This document shows, one piece after another, positions 42,866-53,895 of a stretch of DNA of 64,000 nt (positions within the stretch are counted from its first letter, which is position 1; each line of letters begins with the position of its first letter). Where the stretch lies: positions 6,148,001 through 6,212,000 of the forward strand of contig OZ026845.1 in the NCBI GenBank assembly GCA_964023205.1, written 5' to 3'. The notes beneath the pieces were generated by a model. That model had not been told where the DNA came from and made no database searches. It was given only the letters and a program-made list of their open reading frames with translations. A program made the translations under genes and the position numbers. This DNA is from Lutraria lutraria. Its lineage: Eukaryota; Mollusca; Bivalvia; Venerida; Mactridae.

Positions 42866-45710
42866 CACACGGTATAACCGGATGAATGCCCTACAGAGTG
42901 ATGACTACCCAACAGAGGTAAACACCGATGACGGGTGAGTAGTGGTGTTATATTTCTTACCAGCAATTCTCGAATTCGAGCTTTCTTTTGGATCTAAGGA
43001 TATGTGAATGACCACGAAGGTTGAAATGAACTATTCAAACAGTCTCGCATGCTATCTTTGCGGAATAAAGCTGATAGCGCCGGTTTATACACGACACGCA
43101 GAAAATAATGCTCAAATCTCACATTTATTGCCCGAAATTAAACAGTTTGCGGTAGTTTTGAACTATTTAACCTCACAGATCTAACGAAATATCATCTATG
43201 AACAATTCTGTAAAGTTACAACTCTGTCCATGCTCTTAAACCGATGTTTGACCCTTCCAAAGAGACCCTGGTATGCGCAAAAATGATGACGTTTACCGCC
43301 GAGGAGATTTTAAGAGGATGACGTGAACGACAGATAATGAAAAAATATGGATGACGTTCACGGCTGAGGAAAAGAATTAATGAAATTGCCATTTTGCGCA
43401 GTTTCAATCGTTTTTTACCCGGTAAAGCATGGAATCTTTCGAAATGTACATGTCAATGAGCATTTTTCAACAGAAAGTGTTGAATAGGATAGCCTAACAC
43501 GTATATTATTCATATACATACGCACATTTATTCAATATATACCGTCATTCTATTTACTGTAGTCACTCGAAGAATCTATGACATTTGCAAGACAAATCTT
43601 TATCAATTTGAATGTAAAGATTCTGAAATCTAGTCATATAGAATTCAGCCTAGTTCTGTTCCGACATTACATACATACTCAGCATACTATCCAATGTAAT
43701 TTAATGGTAAGGGAAGCTAATCAAGACTATTCCGTCATTTTACTGTCATTTAAACAAGCTTCCCGTAATACCGTTTTTTATACAGACGGGAAAGCAGTCT
43801 GCAGTCTTTCATATCTAAAGGTGTGCATGTCTTCTTGAAGATAGGCTCAAGAAAGTTTTTTGTGAGACTCAATCACGTCTTATACTTAATGCGTGCGTAC
43901 GCAACTTTCAGTATCGAATTCAAATGTAGTATCGATGACATTTGATAAGTGTAAATGTATTGGACGTAGAAGATTGTATCTAAATTAAATTAGTAGCTGA
44001 TTAATATAAATGACTGAAATGCTTTTAATTTGATTACGATTTTAAAGGTATCTAAAAAGCATGAAACTCAGACTTAGACTTCATATGACGGAGTAATGTT
44101 GGTTTGTCAAGTAAATACTTCCTGCCCAAAGGTAACTGTATCATCGTCCGTCCACAATTAGCTTGTTTACACTCTAGCAACGAATCGTGATCAAACTTGC
44201 TCACAATGAATATGGCCACAATGTCTCGGAAAAGTTCGATTATGGGCAAAATTGGACAATAACTTCTAGAGTTATGGGCCCTTGACTTACAAAATTTGCT
44301 ATGTTTAGCTTGTTTACACTCTAGCGCCTTCATTTATTCACCAATCCTAATCATATTTAGAATGAATATATATGACCTTTCGGTCTTTGACAAGTTTAGT
44401 TATGGGTGGAATCGGTCCACAACTTCAAGAGTTATGGGTCCTTGGATTAGGAAATTTGCTACGTTTTAGCTTGTTTCCTTCATTGTTGGTGTTGATCTCA
44501 AAATCTACGTAAAATGGATTATACGAGATGGAAACTATATTGTCTGGTCATTAATTATAGTTGTACTCAAGTGAGCAATCAAGGGCCATCTTGGCCCACT
44601 TGTTTGTAAAATTTACACATCTATAGACTCTAATAGAAAATAAAACTAAATATCAATTTCTGTAAAAAAACTTTATCAATGATACATTTACATGTGTGCC
44701 AGCCAATTTATGTTTAAAAAGGGCTTGCTAAAATATTTTTATCATGCACACCTGACATATAGATATGGAAGACTGCAGACTGCTTTACCGTCTATGTAAA
44801 AACGGTATTACGGGAAGCTTGTTTAAATGACAGTAAAATGACGGAATAGTCTTGATTAGCTTCCCTTACCATGAAATTACATTGGATAGTATGCTGAGTA
44901 TGTATGTAATGTCGGAACAGAACTAGGCTGAATTCTATATGACTAGATTTCAGAATCTTTACATTCAAATTGATAAAGATTTGTCTTGCAAATGTCATAG
45001 ATTCTTCGAGTGACTACAGTAAATAGAATGACGGTATATATTGAATAAATGTGCGTATGTATATGAATAATATACGTGTTAGGCTATCCTATTCAACACT
45101 TTCTGTTGAAAAATGCTCATTGACATGTACATTTCGAAAGATTCCATGCTTTACCGGGTAAAAAACGATTGAAACTGCGCAAAATGGCAATTTCATTAAT
45201 TCTTTTCCTCAGCCGTGAACGTCATCCATATTTTTTCATTATCTGTCGTTCACGTCATCCTCTTAAAATCTCCTCGGCGGTAAACGTCATCATTTTTGCG
45301 CATACCAGGGTCTCTTTGGAAGGTTCAAACATCGGTTTAAGAGCATGGACAGAGTTGTAACTTTACAGAATTGTTCATAGATGATATTTCGTTAGATCTG
45401 TGAGTTTAAATAGTTCAAAACTATCGCAAACTGTTTAATTTCGGGCAATAAATGTGAGATTTGAGCATTATTTTCTGCGTGTCGTGTATAAACCGGCGCT
45501 ATCAGCTTTATTCCGCAAAGATAGCATGCGATACTGTTTGAATAGTTCATTTCAACCTTCGTGGTCATTCACATATCATTAGATCCAAAAGAAAGCTCGA
45601 ATTCGAGAATTGCTGGTAAGAAATATAACACCACTACTCACCCGTCATCGGTGTTTACCTCTGTTGGGTAGTCATCACTCTGTAGGGCATTCATCCGGTT
45701 ATACCGTGTG
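42866..45710. mobile_element. 2.85-kb foldback DNA element with ~965-bp inverted arms and AATGC duplication
   Basis: The left arm 42866-43829 and right arm 44743-45710 are near-identical reverse complements with only scattered single-base differences. The termini are CACACGGTATAACCGGATGA and its complement. AATGC lies immediately outside both ends (42861-42865 and 45711-45715), consistent with a 5-bp target duplication. Each arm holds the same two small frames: one of 63 codons (43216-43407 minus and 45169-45360 plus, starting MKLRKMAISLI) and one starting MTFARQIF (43578 plus and 44998 minus). No transposase is visible, so mobilisation would be in trans. A 5-bp duplication with a CAC terminus recalls Transib, but this is only suggestive. 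Confidence 0.9.
43830..44742. repeat. Spacer of the foldback: tandem retroelement-tail units
   Basis: Between the arms are two related units of about 160 bp beginning 'TTAGCTTGTTTACACTCTAG' (44157 and 44306), each with an 'AGAGTTATGGGCCCTTG'-type word. They are followed by 'GTGAGCAATCAAGGGCCATC' and 'TTGGCCCACTTGTTT' (about 44570-44607). I associate this ending with a common bivalve interspersed repeat (from memory). It is cargo or a nested insertion in the foldback element. Confidence 0.6.
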
Positions 45711-45762
45711 AATGCTCACCCTGTAATCACTGAGCTAACCGATCGGGCTAGTCCTATATTGT
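45711..45762 (-). mobile_element. 5' head (A box) of the SINE split by the foldback element
   Basis: On the minus strand this reads CCCGATCGGTTAGCTCAGTG, a strong A box, then ATTACAGGGTGAGC and ATT. Removing 42866-45710 plus one AATGC would bring it next to the B-box half at 42865, with A and B boxes about 50 nt apart, as in a tRNA-like head. Confidence 0.85.
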
Positions 45763-45769
45763 TTGGGAA

Positions 45770-45920
45770 TATTTCATTTAAACAAAAAATTGACAACATG
45801 TTAATTATACATGCATTGAATGACAGAAAAATGCTACAATCCACAGAAACTGAAGGTTTCAAATCATGTCGTTATCATGCACTGCTGGATGCTCAAATTG
45901 ACTGTCAGGGTGATTAATTA
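45770..45920 (+). repeat. Dispersed repeat shared with 36720-36860
   Basis: See the 36720 entry for the shared words. The 69-codon plus frame across it is not preserved in the other copy. Confidence 0.62.
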
Positions 45921-46385
45921 AATCACGTAGAATGAGAAATACGACTGTTTTGATGTCAAATCATGAGGTGATGTTTTAGTCCGGTCAAATGTAGAAACGA
46001 CATCGGAATTTGTAGGAAATTGCTCCGGACTCGTATCTCAACAAGCGGAAGGGTCATCGATGGGACGGCTTGTTGATACGCGCATGCGCACGTGAAAATG
46101 TAATTTGACGAAACACTGAAATGTGCGAAATATTTTACATGCCTTACTGTGTCATAAAAAGAATGATTTTTGCTTGTCGTTTAAATGATGAATGTAAGTT
46201 ATAACATTCATGAAGTTTATTTTGCTGTATGGACGGTTTTTAGGGATTACATTTATATAACTCATTAATCATATTCAAATTCGTCTCTTCAGCATTCCTT
46301 ACAAGTGTTTAAACAAATATTCTCTTACAATGTTATACAAACACTTACAGGTTGTGACAAAAAAGGAAAGAAAAAGAAAAGAAGT
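45921..46385. other. Unassigned
   Basis: No feature supported. Confidence 0.45.
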
Positions 46386-46775
46386 GTTTGTAAAACACGA
46401 ATGCCCTCCTAATGGCCAAATAGATAGTAAGACCTTGACCTTTGACCTATTGAGCTTTAAATCAGTAGGGGTCATCTACATGCAATGACCAACCTCAAAA
46501 TCAATAATGAGGAACTTAGGCCAATTGTTCTCCAGTCATTCGTCGGACGAGGTTTTTGTGTACTGTGACCTTGACCTTTGACATACTGACCTCAAAATCT
46601 ATAGGGTCATCTACATGCATTGACAAACCTGCCGAGCAAATCTGAGGAGCTTAGGCCAAACCCTTCTCTAGTTATTGCCCGGACAAGGTTTGGTTACGGA
46701 CGGACACATGTGCAAAGCAATATGCCCCCTGTTCTTAGAAAGGGGCATACTTATCAGACTGATTGCACAATTACA
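46386..46775 (+). repeat. Retroelement tail with tandem ~130-bp units carrying nuclear-receptor-like sites
   Basis: Two units each contain 'GACCTTGACCTTTGAC' (46431, 46566), 'GGGTCATCTACATGCA' and 'GACCAACCT'-like words. The block ends 'AGTTATTGCCCGGACAAGGT', 'ATGTGCAAAGCAATATGCCC' and 'AGAAAGGGGCAT'. I know this type as an abundant interspersed repeat of marine molluscs (from memory). Confidence 0.75.
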
Positions 46776-46789
46776 ACCTCTAAGATAGA

Positions 46790-47192
46790 GGATATTATAA
46801 ATGTGAACTGTCCACTTTTCTGTGTGAATTGTTTGGCCAGTCTCTGTCATCTTCTGTTTTTCCTAGCTCATGGAAAGACACGTTTGTCACTCCTTGAAGC
46901 CAGTTTTATGTTGGCAACTGTCAACCTATATCTCGGGAAAGTCCTTGAAAGGGTAGTCCACAGGCATATGTTAATCATAATAGCGACAATGATCCTCTCA
47001 CCCTGCTTTAAATCAGGCTCTTTGTACCTGGTGACTCAACAGTTAACCATTTGGCTTATCTATACAACTTCTTCACTAAGGATGTAGATTCCAGAGCTGT
47101 ATTCTGCGACATAAGCAAGGCTTTTGACTGTGTCTCGCATCATGCTTTCCTCTTCAGACTCAAACATTTTTGGATTTCAGGTAGTATTTTTA
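46790..47192 (+). pseudogene. LINE reverse transcriptase remnant (Jockey/CR1-like), frameshifted
   Basis: Three frames together give ordered N-terminal RT motifs: FPSSWKDTFVTP (46861-46896), LGKVLERVVHRHM (46933-46971), LVPGDSTVN-like sequence with LAYLYNFFTKDVDS, then AVFCDISKAFDCVSHHAFLF (47098-47157). The DISKAFD block is the first catalytic-aspartate motif of non-LTR RTs. The fragment stops there, before YADD, and the frame changes at least twice, so it cannot be active. Family assignment rests on these motifs only. Confidence 0.88.
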
Positions 47193-47565
47193 ATTTTTCA
47201 AAGAAATGGGGGTATATATTGCTGGTTTGCTCATGTCCGTTTTTTTTGCTCGTTGGTAATCAAACCTTGTCTGGCCAATTCAACTGTTTTGGCCTCTTAG
47301 GTCTTCACTTGGTTTGAAGGTTGGTCAAATATACATAGATGAACCCTGTTGATAAGGTCTATCAATAGGTCAAAGGTCAACTATCCATTGCTCTTTAGGG
47401 GGCATTGGTGTTTCACACACACCTCATTAAGTGAACGTTTTAGTACCCTTATTTTAACTTTAGATATATCAAACAACTTAAAAAAGCTTAGGTAGTTGAT
47501 TTTTACTCTACTAGTATTTTTACAAAACTTTAATCTTATCCTAGCAGTTATTTCTATTAGGTAAA
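47193..47565 (+). repeat. Direct repeat block, copy 1
   Basis: Matches 47655-48030 for about 360 bp: 'GAAATGGGGGTATATATTG', 'GGTTTGCTCATGTCCGT', 'GGTCTTCACTTGGTTTGAAG', 'AGGTCAAAGGTCAACTATCC' and 'TAAGTGAACGTTTTAGTA'. It abuts the LINE fragment directly. Confidence 0.92.
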
Positions 47566-47654
47566 ACGTCTTGAATTGACATGAATTGTATTTATACTTT
47601 TGTCATATTTTTGTAATTGTAGGGTTCGTTTTTAAAGTTCTAGTTATGTCCCCA

Positions 47655-48030
47655 CTTTGAAGAAATGGGGGGTATATATTGTTGGTTTGCTCATGTCCGT
47701 CTTTTTTGCTCGTTGGTAATCTGGTCAATTCGACTGTTTTGGCCTCTTAGGTCTTCACTTGGTTTGAAGGTTGGTCAACTATAGATAGATGACCCCTGTT
47801 GATAAGGTCTATCAATAGGTCAAAGGTCAACTATCCATTTGCCCTTTAGGGGGCATTGGTGTTTCACACACACCGCATTAAGTGAACGTTTTAGTACTCT
47901 TAATACTTAAGAGGTATCAAATAACTTTAAAACTTAGGTAGTTTATTTTTCTTAGCTTTATTCTCTAAGGTTATTTTCACAAAACTTTATTCTCATCCCA
48001 GCAGTTATTTCTATTTGCTACAATGTCATG
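47655..48030 (+). repeat. Direct repeat block, copy 2
   Basis: Second copy of the block at 47193, about 90 bp further on, with a 13-bp deletion after 'TTGGTAATC' and scattered substitutions. Both keep AGGTCAAAGGTCA intact (47377 and 47817). Confidence 0.92.
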
Positions 48031-48393
48031 ATTTCTTTAATTATGATATTAGGATAAAACAATATGTATCATCTTCACATATGGAATGTGAGTCCCATTA
48101 GTTTTTTCGTTGGAGGTATTGGTATTTCTTAACATGCCTACTTTTTACATAATGAAAATCGTTTTCATCAAACTAATACTTGAAGAAGATATTTTGTGGA
48201 TCTGTCTTTCTTTCATGTTACCATTAAACTTTGTCCACCAAATGTTTTAGTTCTTTAGGTCCAAAGAATGTTTTGGCATCATTAACTTAGTCAAGGGTTT
48301 GGTATTCACAAAGTCAAAATGCTTTAATGGTACAACAGTGTATGGCCTTTTCCTTTTGGTGGTCTCACTATGGTATCTCACTGACTGGATATA
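48031..48393. other. AT-rich DNA, nothing recognised
   Basis: No feature supported. Confidence 0.5.
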
Positions 48394-48395
48394 TA

Positions 48396-48573
48396 CAGTG
48401 TAACCTCAATGAACGGTCACCTCCGAACTACAGCCACCTCCCTGTTACAGCCAGTAAACTAGCAACCCAAATTGATGTTTTACTCTATTTTCACTCTCTC
48501 AACAACAGTCACCTTCTTACAACAGCCGTTTTTGTCCTTCTCCATTGGTGGCTGTTGTAGAGGGATTGCACTG
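48396..48573. mobile_element. TA-flanked MITE (family D)
   Basis: CAGTGTAACCTCAATGAACG ... GTAGAGGGATTGCACTG, with TA at 48394-48395 and 48574-48575. The halves pair internally (GGTCACCTCCGAACTACAGC versus CATTGGTGGCTGTTG). Confidence 0.9.
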
Positions 48574-49240
48574 TACACAGATGAACATGTTTGCTGTTTC
48601 AATTGTAGCATGGATGGAATCACTGGTATGACCCTAGACAAGGCATTATAATCAATAATGTCTATGTTATTCACAGTGTTAATAGCATGCAACAATAACA
48701 ATGAAGTTAACATAGTCTTAACTATCTATGTACAAATAACAAACACTTGTTTGTTGCTCACATGACCGTACCAGAACTTAGATTATTCAAATTATAGAAG
48801 ATTATTCAAATTCAACACCGCCTTATATGATTACATAATATGTATGTAATTATGAATGCATTAATGAATATTTTAGAACTATCAGTTTTGAAATAAACAA
48901 TTTCTTCTCCAAGGAATCATCAATGTAAGAGTATTTTGCTGTGTCAGATTTCCACAGACCATGACGTTTTATACAACGTTCTCATACCCCATCAGCATTA
49001 GCAGCTGTTGTAGCACTGCTACCTCTTAATATATGATTACTAAGCTGGTGTAACTTAATATCTTATTCTTTCTTAACAAAAAGCATTTTCTTCCTGATCT
49101 ACAAGCGAAGAGGTAATATTATCAACATGCAGAATTGGTCATTCTCGTTTACTCACTCTTGGCTTCTCACTTGAGATGATATGCCAGAATGTATTTTAGA
49201 GCATAATATGGACTCATTTAATTCCTTAAACATAATATCA
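48574..49240. other. AT-rich DNA, nothing recognised
   Basis: No feature supported. Confidence 0.5.
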
Positions 49241-50437
49241 ATCAAAGTACTGAAAGTACTGTCGGACTTGATTTTTACCATACGAGACAAAAGAGAGAAA
49301 TGTGTACCCACATCGTTCGAGCCCATACAAATATTTTAACATTTAAAATTACGGACCGATTTTTCATTCATATTGTAATGCAGGTCATATGCATATAGGT
49401 AAATGACATAAGCTAGGGCTTTACTATAGTCCCTTTGCTAAAATTTTAAAATGAAAAAGCCTGATATTGGAAAGTTTAATGATTAGCACAATAATTGAGG
49501 ACAATTTAATTGCATTAAAAACTCTTTATTGTACAAAACTAGTAAACAACACTTCAGTAACAGTAAATACAAACATTGATTCTTCTGGTTTTAACACAAC
49601 AGAACATCGTCGCATTGAACACATTCAGGGTCACTCAAATCAAAAAGGTCCTGACACAGTAGAGTAAGACCTATATGACCTATAGTTAACCCGATGTTGC
49701 ATGAAATTCAGACGTGATTATGTAATTCTAAATAATCTGGCGTAAAAGGAACTCTTAAAGAGTAAATTTTAAAAGCACATATCCAGTAATTTACGTTCGT
49801 ATTTAGCGACTCGAATTATTATTCTTAAGCCGCAGTTTTAACATTCAACCTTCGATAAATCAAACTCCCCACATCGGTTACGCTTTGCTACTAGCCACTG
49901 CGGGGAGTGAGTCTATAAATAGCAATTCCGTCATCAAACTAACACTAGTTGGTGTGAATACCACGGAATACGATTAAATGAGAATTCGCTTTGTAATATT
50001 AAGAAATGTTAGAAAGGCACAAAACACACACATCGATGGTAGATTGTTGCAAATGCATGAATACGTCCGTGGAGATTTTTCTGAACTATCGAACGAAGAC
50101 CGAAAGTAGAACTACTTTTACGGCAAGATATTTTATTGGACAATGAATACGCGGTTTTAATTCTACGCATTTGAAAATCTCATGTATCTACCGACAAGCA
50201 CTTATTTAGATACATGACTCTTTCCATGTAGTTACAATAGAATGATTTGAAATGTATTTAGATCTGACACACTTGATTGGGGAAAGATTCCAGATACTTC
50301 TATATAAACATACCATTTAGTTGCGCACTATTTCCTTTATGTGGCATTCTTTTAACCAAGCTGTTATGGAGTCCAGCGCCAAATATAAGTCAATGATTAC
50401 AAAGGACTTGATTTTGATAAAAATCAAGTCCAAAAAT
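49241..50437 (+). mobile_element. 1.2-kb repeat unit, copy A (possible transposon or LTR)
   Basis: Nearly identical to 51609-52807 over its whole length (1197 versus 1199 bp). It starts ATCAAAGTACTGAAAGTACT and ends AAAATCAAGTCCAAAAAT. GGACTTGATTTTTA near the start (about 49263) recurs inverted at the end as TAAAAATCAAGTCC, where it also forms a local hairpin with GGACTTGATTTT. A TATAAATA box (49914-49921) follows a CTCCCC/GGGGAG stem. A 66-codon TTG-start frame (49467-49667) is conserved in both copies with only a few changed residues. No PBS, polypurine tract or TG/CA ends, so a true LTR is doubtful. Confidence 0.8.
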
Positions 50438-50550
50438 CATTACGTTCGTACCTATCTATGAAATGCAGTATGTCGTCATCCGGAGTAAAAAATGGATCAT
50501 TAGGATTATTTACACTTTTGAAATATCGTTAAAAATCGCTCGATATTATA

Positions 50551-50658
50551 TAGTCAAACTTAAGTGTACGGTCACCTCCGAGTAAAGGCCACCAGTCCTG
50601 TCAATAAAGGCCATATCATGTATTTCCGAAGGGTGTCCTTTGTTGACAGGGTTGACTG
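50551..50658. mobile_element. Short TA-flanked MITE (family D), 108 bp
   Basis: TAGTCAAACTTAAGTGTACG ... TTGACAGGGTTGACTG, bounded by TA on both sides (50549-50550 and 50659-50660). It is a deletion form of the 180-bp type and shares 'GTCAATAAAGGCCATA'. Confidence 0.82.
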
Positions 50659-51154
50659 TACATCTTAATTGCCTCCGATTTTTATTTTCGAAGGTATTCA
50701 TTATATATTAATAAATATTAATAAAAGAATTACATAGAATATATACAAGTTCAGACAGCAATCACTAAGTTCATACAATAAAAGTTATATTCTACATTCA
50801 TTAGACTTCATGTTAGTGAAAAGGACCATGTAGTACTAAAGGAGATTTATTGACATTAAAGGAAGGCCACTAGTATTTCAAGACGTTACAATAATGGCAA
50901 GAATCCTATAAAACAGCTGTACTATTTGAATATGACTGAATGACAATGTACATCTTAATACGAGATGCACTTATCTGTTATTTCTAGTCTTTGAAGTGAT
51001 GTGATGTATGCTATAATGAAAAAACGAGTCATGGCAACGGACCAAATTGTAATTTTCAGTTTAATACGAATCATTTACACATTTGTTTAAATATCGAACA
51101 AAACAACAATTCTACCATTGTGTATATGTATTGATAAATTATCGCACATACCTA

Positions 51155-51345
51155 GCGTGTTCACTCAACTCTTTTTGAGTTACACGATTTACTATGATTT
51201 GTAATAAGAAGATATGGATTAATTTGAGTGTCAAACTAGTACACAAAAGATTTCGTTTTACGTTTGTATGAACCATTATGATGTATCAATACTAACCATT
51301 TATTTTATGTCAACACATTTTGTGAACTCATGATAAAAACGTGCT
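51155..51345 (-). repeat. Dispersed repeat, inverted partner of 63295-63475
   Basis: 'ATGTCAACACATTTTGTGAA' and 'GATAAAAACGTGCTTCACGA' are the reverse complement of words at 63295-63350. 'TTTTTGAGTTACACGATTTA' matches the far end at about 63445-63465. Confidence 0.72.
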
Positions 51346-51608
51346 TCACGAAAATCCATCAGTGTTTATAGAAGCCAATATTGTATCACTCTAAACGTCA
51401 TACATGCTTTCCTTTGTTCGGTATTTAATACCTTGTAAAAGCCACATCAAAGTAACAAACATAACAAAGTGAAAGTATTTACCGATTGAGAATAAATAAC
51501 TGCAATATGCTTTATTAAGTTCTCGACTGGATCGTCGCCCTTTGAAGATTTACAGACGACAACCGATATGACGAACTCTCATAAAACGAATTTATCATTA
51601 TAACTAAA

Positions 51609-52807
51609 ATCAAAGTACTGAAAGTACTGTCGGACTTGATTTTTACCATACGAGACAAAAGAGAGAAATGTGTACCCACCTCGTTCGAGCCCATACAAAT
51701 ATTTTAACATTTAAAGTTACGGACCGATTTTTCATTCATATTGTAATGCAGGTCATATGCATATAGGTAAATGACATAAGCTAGGGCTTTACTATAGTCC
51801 CTTTGCTAAAATTTTAAAAGGAAAAAAGCCTGATATTGGAAAGTTTAATGATTAGCACATTAATTGAGCACAATTTAATTGCATTAAAAACTCTTTATTG
51901 TACAAAACTAGTAAGAAACACTTCAGTAACAGTAAATACAAACATTGATTCTTCTGGTTTTAACACAACAGAACATCGTCGCATTGAACACATTCAGGGT
52001 CACTCAAATCAAAAAGGTCCTGACACAGTAGAGTAAGATCTATATCACCTATAGTTAACCCGATGTTGCATGAAATTCAGACGTGATTATGTAATTCTAA
52101 ATAATCTGGCGTAAAAGGAACTCTTAAACAGTAAATTTTAAAAGCACGTATCCAGTAATTTACGTTCGTATTTAGCGACTCGAATTATTATTCTTAAGCC
52201 GCAGTTTTAACAATCAACCTTCGATAAATCAAACTCCCAACATCGGTTACGCTTTGCTACTAGCCACTGCGGGGAGTGAGTCTATAAATAGCGATTCCGT
52301 CATCAAACTAACACTAGTTGGTGTGAATATCACGGAATACGATTAAATGAGAATTCGCTTTGTAATATTAAGAAATGTTAAAAAAGGCACAAAACACACA
52401 CATCGATGGTAGATTGTTGCAAATGCATGAATACGTCCGTGGAGATTTTTCTGAACTATCGAACGAAAACCGAAAGTAGAACTACTTTTACGGCAAGATA
52501 TTTTATTGGACAGTGAATACGCGGTTTTAATTCTACGCATTTGAAAATCTCATGTATCTACCGACAAGCACTTATTTAAATACATGACTCTTTCCATGTA
52601 GTTACAATAGAATGATTTGAAATGTATTTAGATCTGACACACTTAATTGGGGAAATATTCCAGATACTTCTATATAAACATACCATTTAGTTGCGTACTA
52701 TTTCCTTTATGTGGCATTCTTTAAACCAAGCTGTTATGGAGTCCAGCGACAAATATAAGTCAACGATTACAAAGGACTTGATTTTGATAAAAATCAAGTC
52801 CAAAAAT
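51609..52807 (+). mobile_element. 1.2-kb repeat unit, copy B (possible transposon or LTR)
   Basis: Partner of 49241-50437, offset 2368 bp. The TATA-like site is at 52283-52290 and the conserved 66-codon frame at 51836-52036. The flanking sequence differs from copy A on both sides immediately outside the ends, which defines the element boundaries. Confidence 0.8.
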
Positions 52808-53526
52808 ATGATAATTGATATCACTGCTTGTTTTGTACATATGAAGTTCGTTTTTCGTTGTGTTGGAAGTTATTTCGAAGTCCCGAACAATAAACATATT
52901 GTATTTCCACTTTATTCGATAAATCAATTTAAAATGGACATTTAAAAACAGTTTGTAATTTAGTACAAACAACACAAATATCTTTGATAACGAATAATAA
53001 ATTATAATCTTAAATCAGTAAAGAAAGTATACATTGTATTTGTTTCAAATGCGCAAATATTAAGATAATCTATTAAATACACGTACATGTAGTTGAAGCA
53101 TGTGTTAATTAGATTCGTTAATGAGTCTGTATTCTCAAATATGTTGTGGAAAGGACAGATTGTTCATACATCAAACACGTGACTGTTCTTCTTCTTGTTA
53201 TTATCATTGTCTTTTTTCATATTTCCTTCATCCAATATTTCTACATGCGACAGATGCTTACATTGTACCAGACTCTAACTCTACGTCACATTCTAAATCT
53301 GCGTCCAATGTTTAAAGCATTACAGCCCATCGTCATATGAGCATATACATTAAATTTGTAAACGTGAATTAATTGACAATATAAATAGTTATGAATGAAA
53401 TAAGACTTTGTATAGTCAATGAACAAGTTTACGTTATGTTATTATTTATGCTGCTTTAAATAAACATGTCCTTGTTTATTAGTAGTTTTATTCAACGAAA
53501 TGACGAAGGTTTGACAAACATTGCAC
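52808..53526. other. AT-rich DNA, nothing recognised
   Basis: Overlapping frames at 52691-52975 and 53121-53340 are mutual shadows with no support. Confidence 0.45.
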
Positions 53527-53530
53527 TTAA

Positions 53531-53891
53531 AGGGGCATACCCTACAACTGACAAACATTCTGTGAATGTGTAAAAATGTGTTAGATGTATATGTAAAACA
53601 ATATTATATAATGGATAATTGCAAGAAGAACTTGGGTCATAAAATGACTAGTTTGGGTACTAGCCGCAAAAATCATAGCTATGAATAATAAATCACTTCC
53701 ACCCAAAAATTGTACAACACATTCCTAAGAGTTTCCGATCTTTTATGGAAACTAATATTTTTTGTGATTTTATTTTTAATTGGATGAATTTTTGGCTGAA
53801 ACTTTCTTCGTCGGCTTTTTTCTTTACAAGCTTCTAATTTATCATCATTTTGCCTTAATTCTAAATGCATCAAGTTGTAGGGTATGCCCCT
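53531..53891. mobile_element. TTAA-flanked MITE (Kolobok/T2- or piggyBac-like)
   Basis: Terminal inverted repeats of about 19 bp, AGGGGCATACCCTACAACT, at both ends, flanked by TTAA (53527-53530 and 53892-53895). 361 bp. The interior encodes a short, very basic minus frame (53679-53873) with no known domain. TTAA plus AGGGG-type ends is reminiscent of T2/Kolobok MITEs. Superfamily cannot be settled without a transposase relative. Confidence 0.9.
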
Positions 53892-53895
53892 TTAA

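Larger units (their letters stand above)
50438..51608. other. Sequence between the two 1.2-kb copies
   Basis: Holds the MITE at 50551-50658 and a block (51155-51345) that recurs inverted at 63295-63475. No gag, protease or RT frame is present. Confidence 0.6.

Noticed and set aside
46620..46790. N-terminal part of the 155-codon ORF as LINE protein
   Set aside because: This part is the tail of the preceding interspersed repeat. Only sequence from about 46790 shows RT motifs.
49241..52807. Complete LTR retrotransposon
   Set aside because: The direct repeats lack TG...CA ends, primer-binding site and polypurine tract, and there is no gag-pol frame in the 1.17-kb interval.
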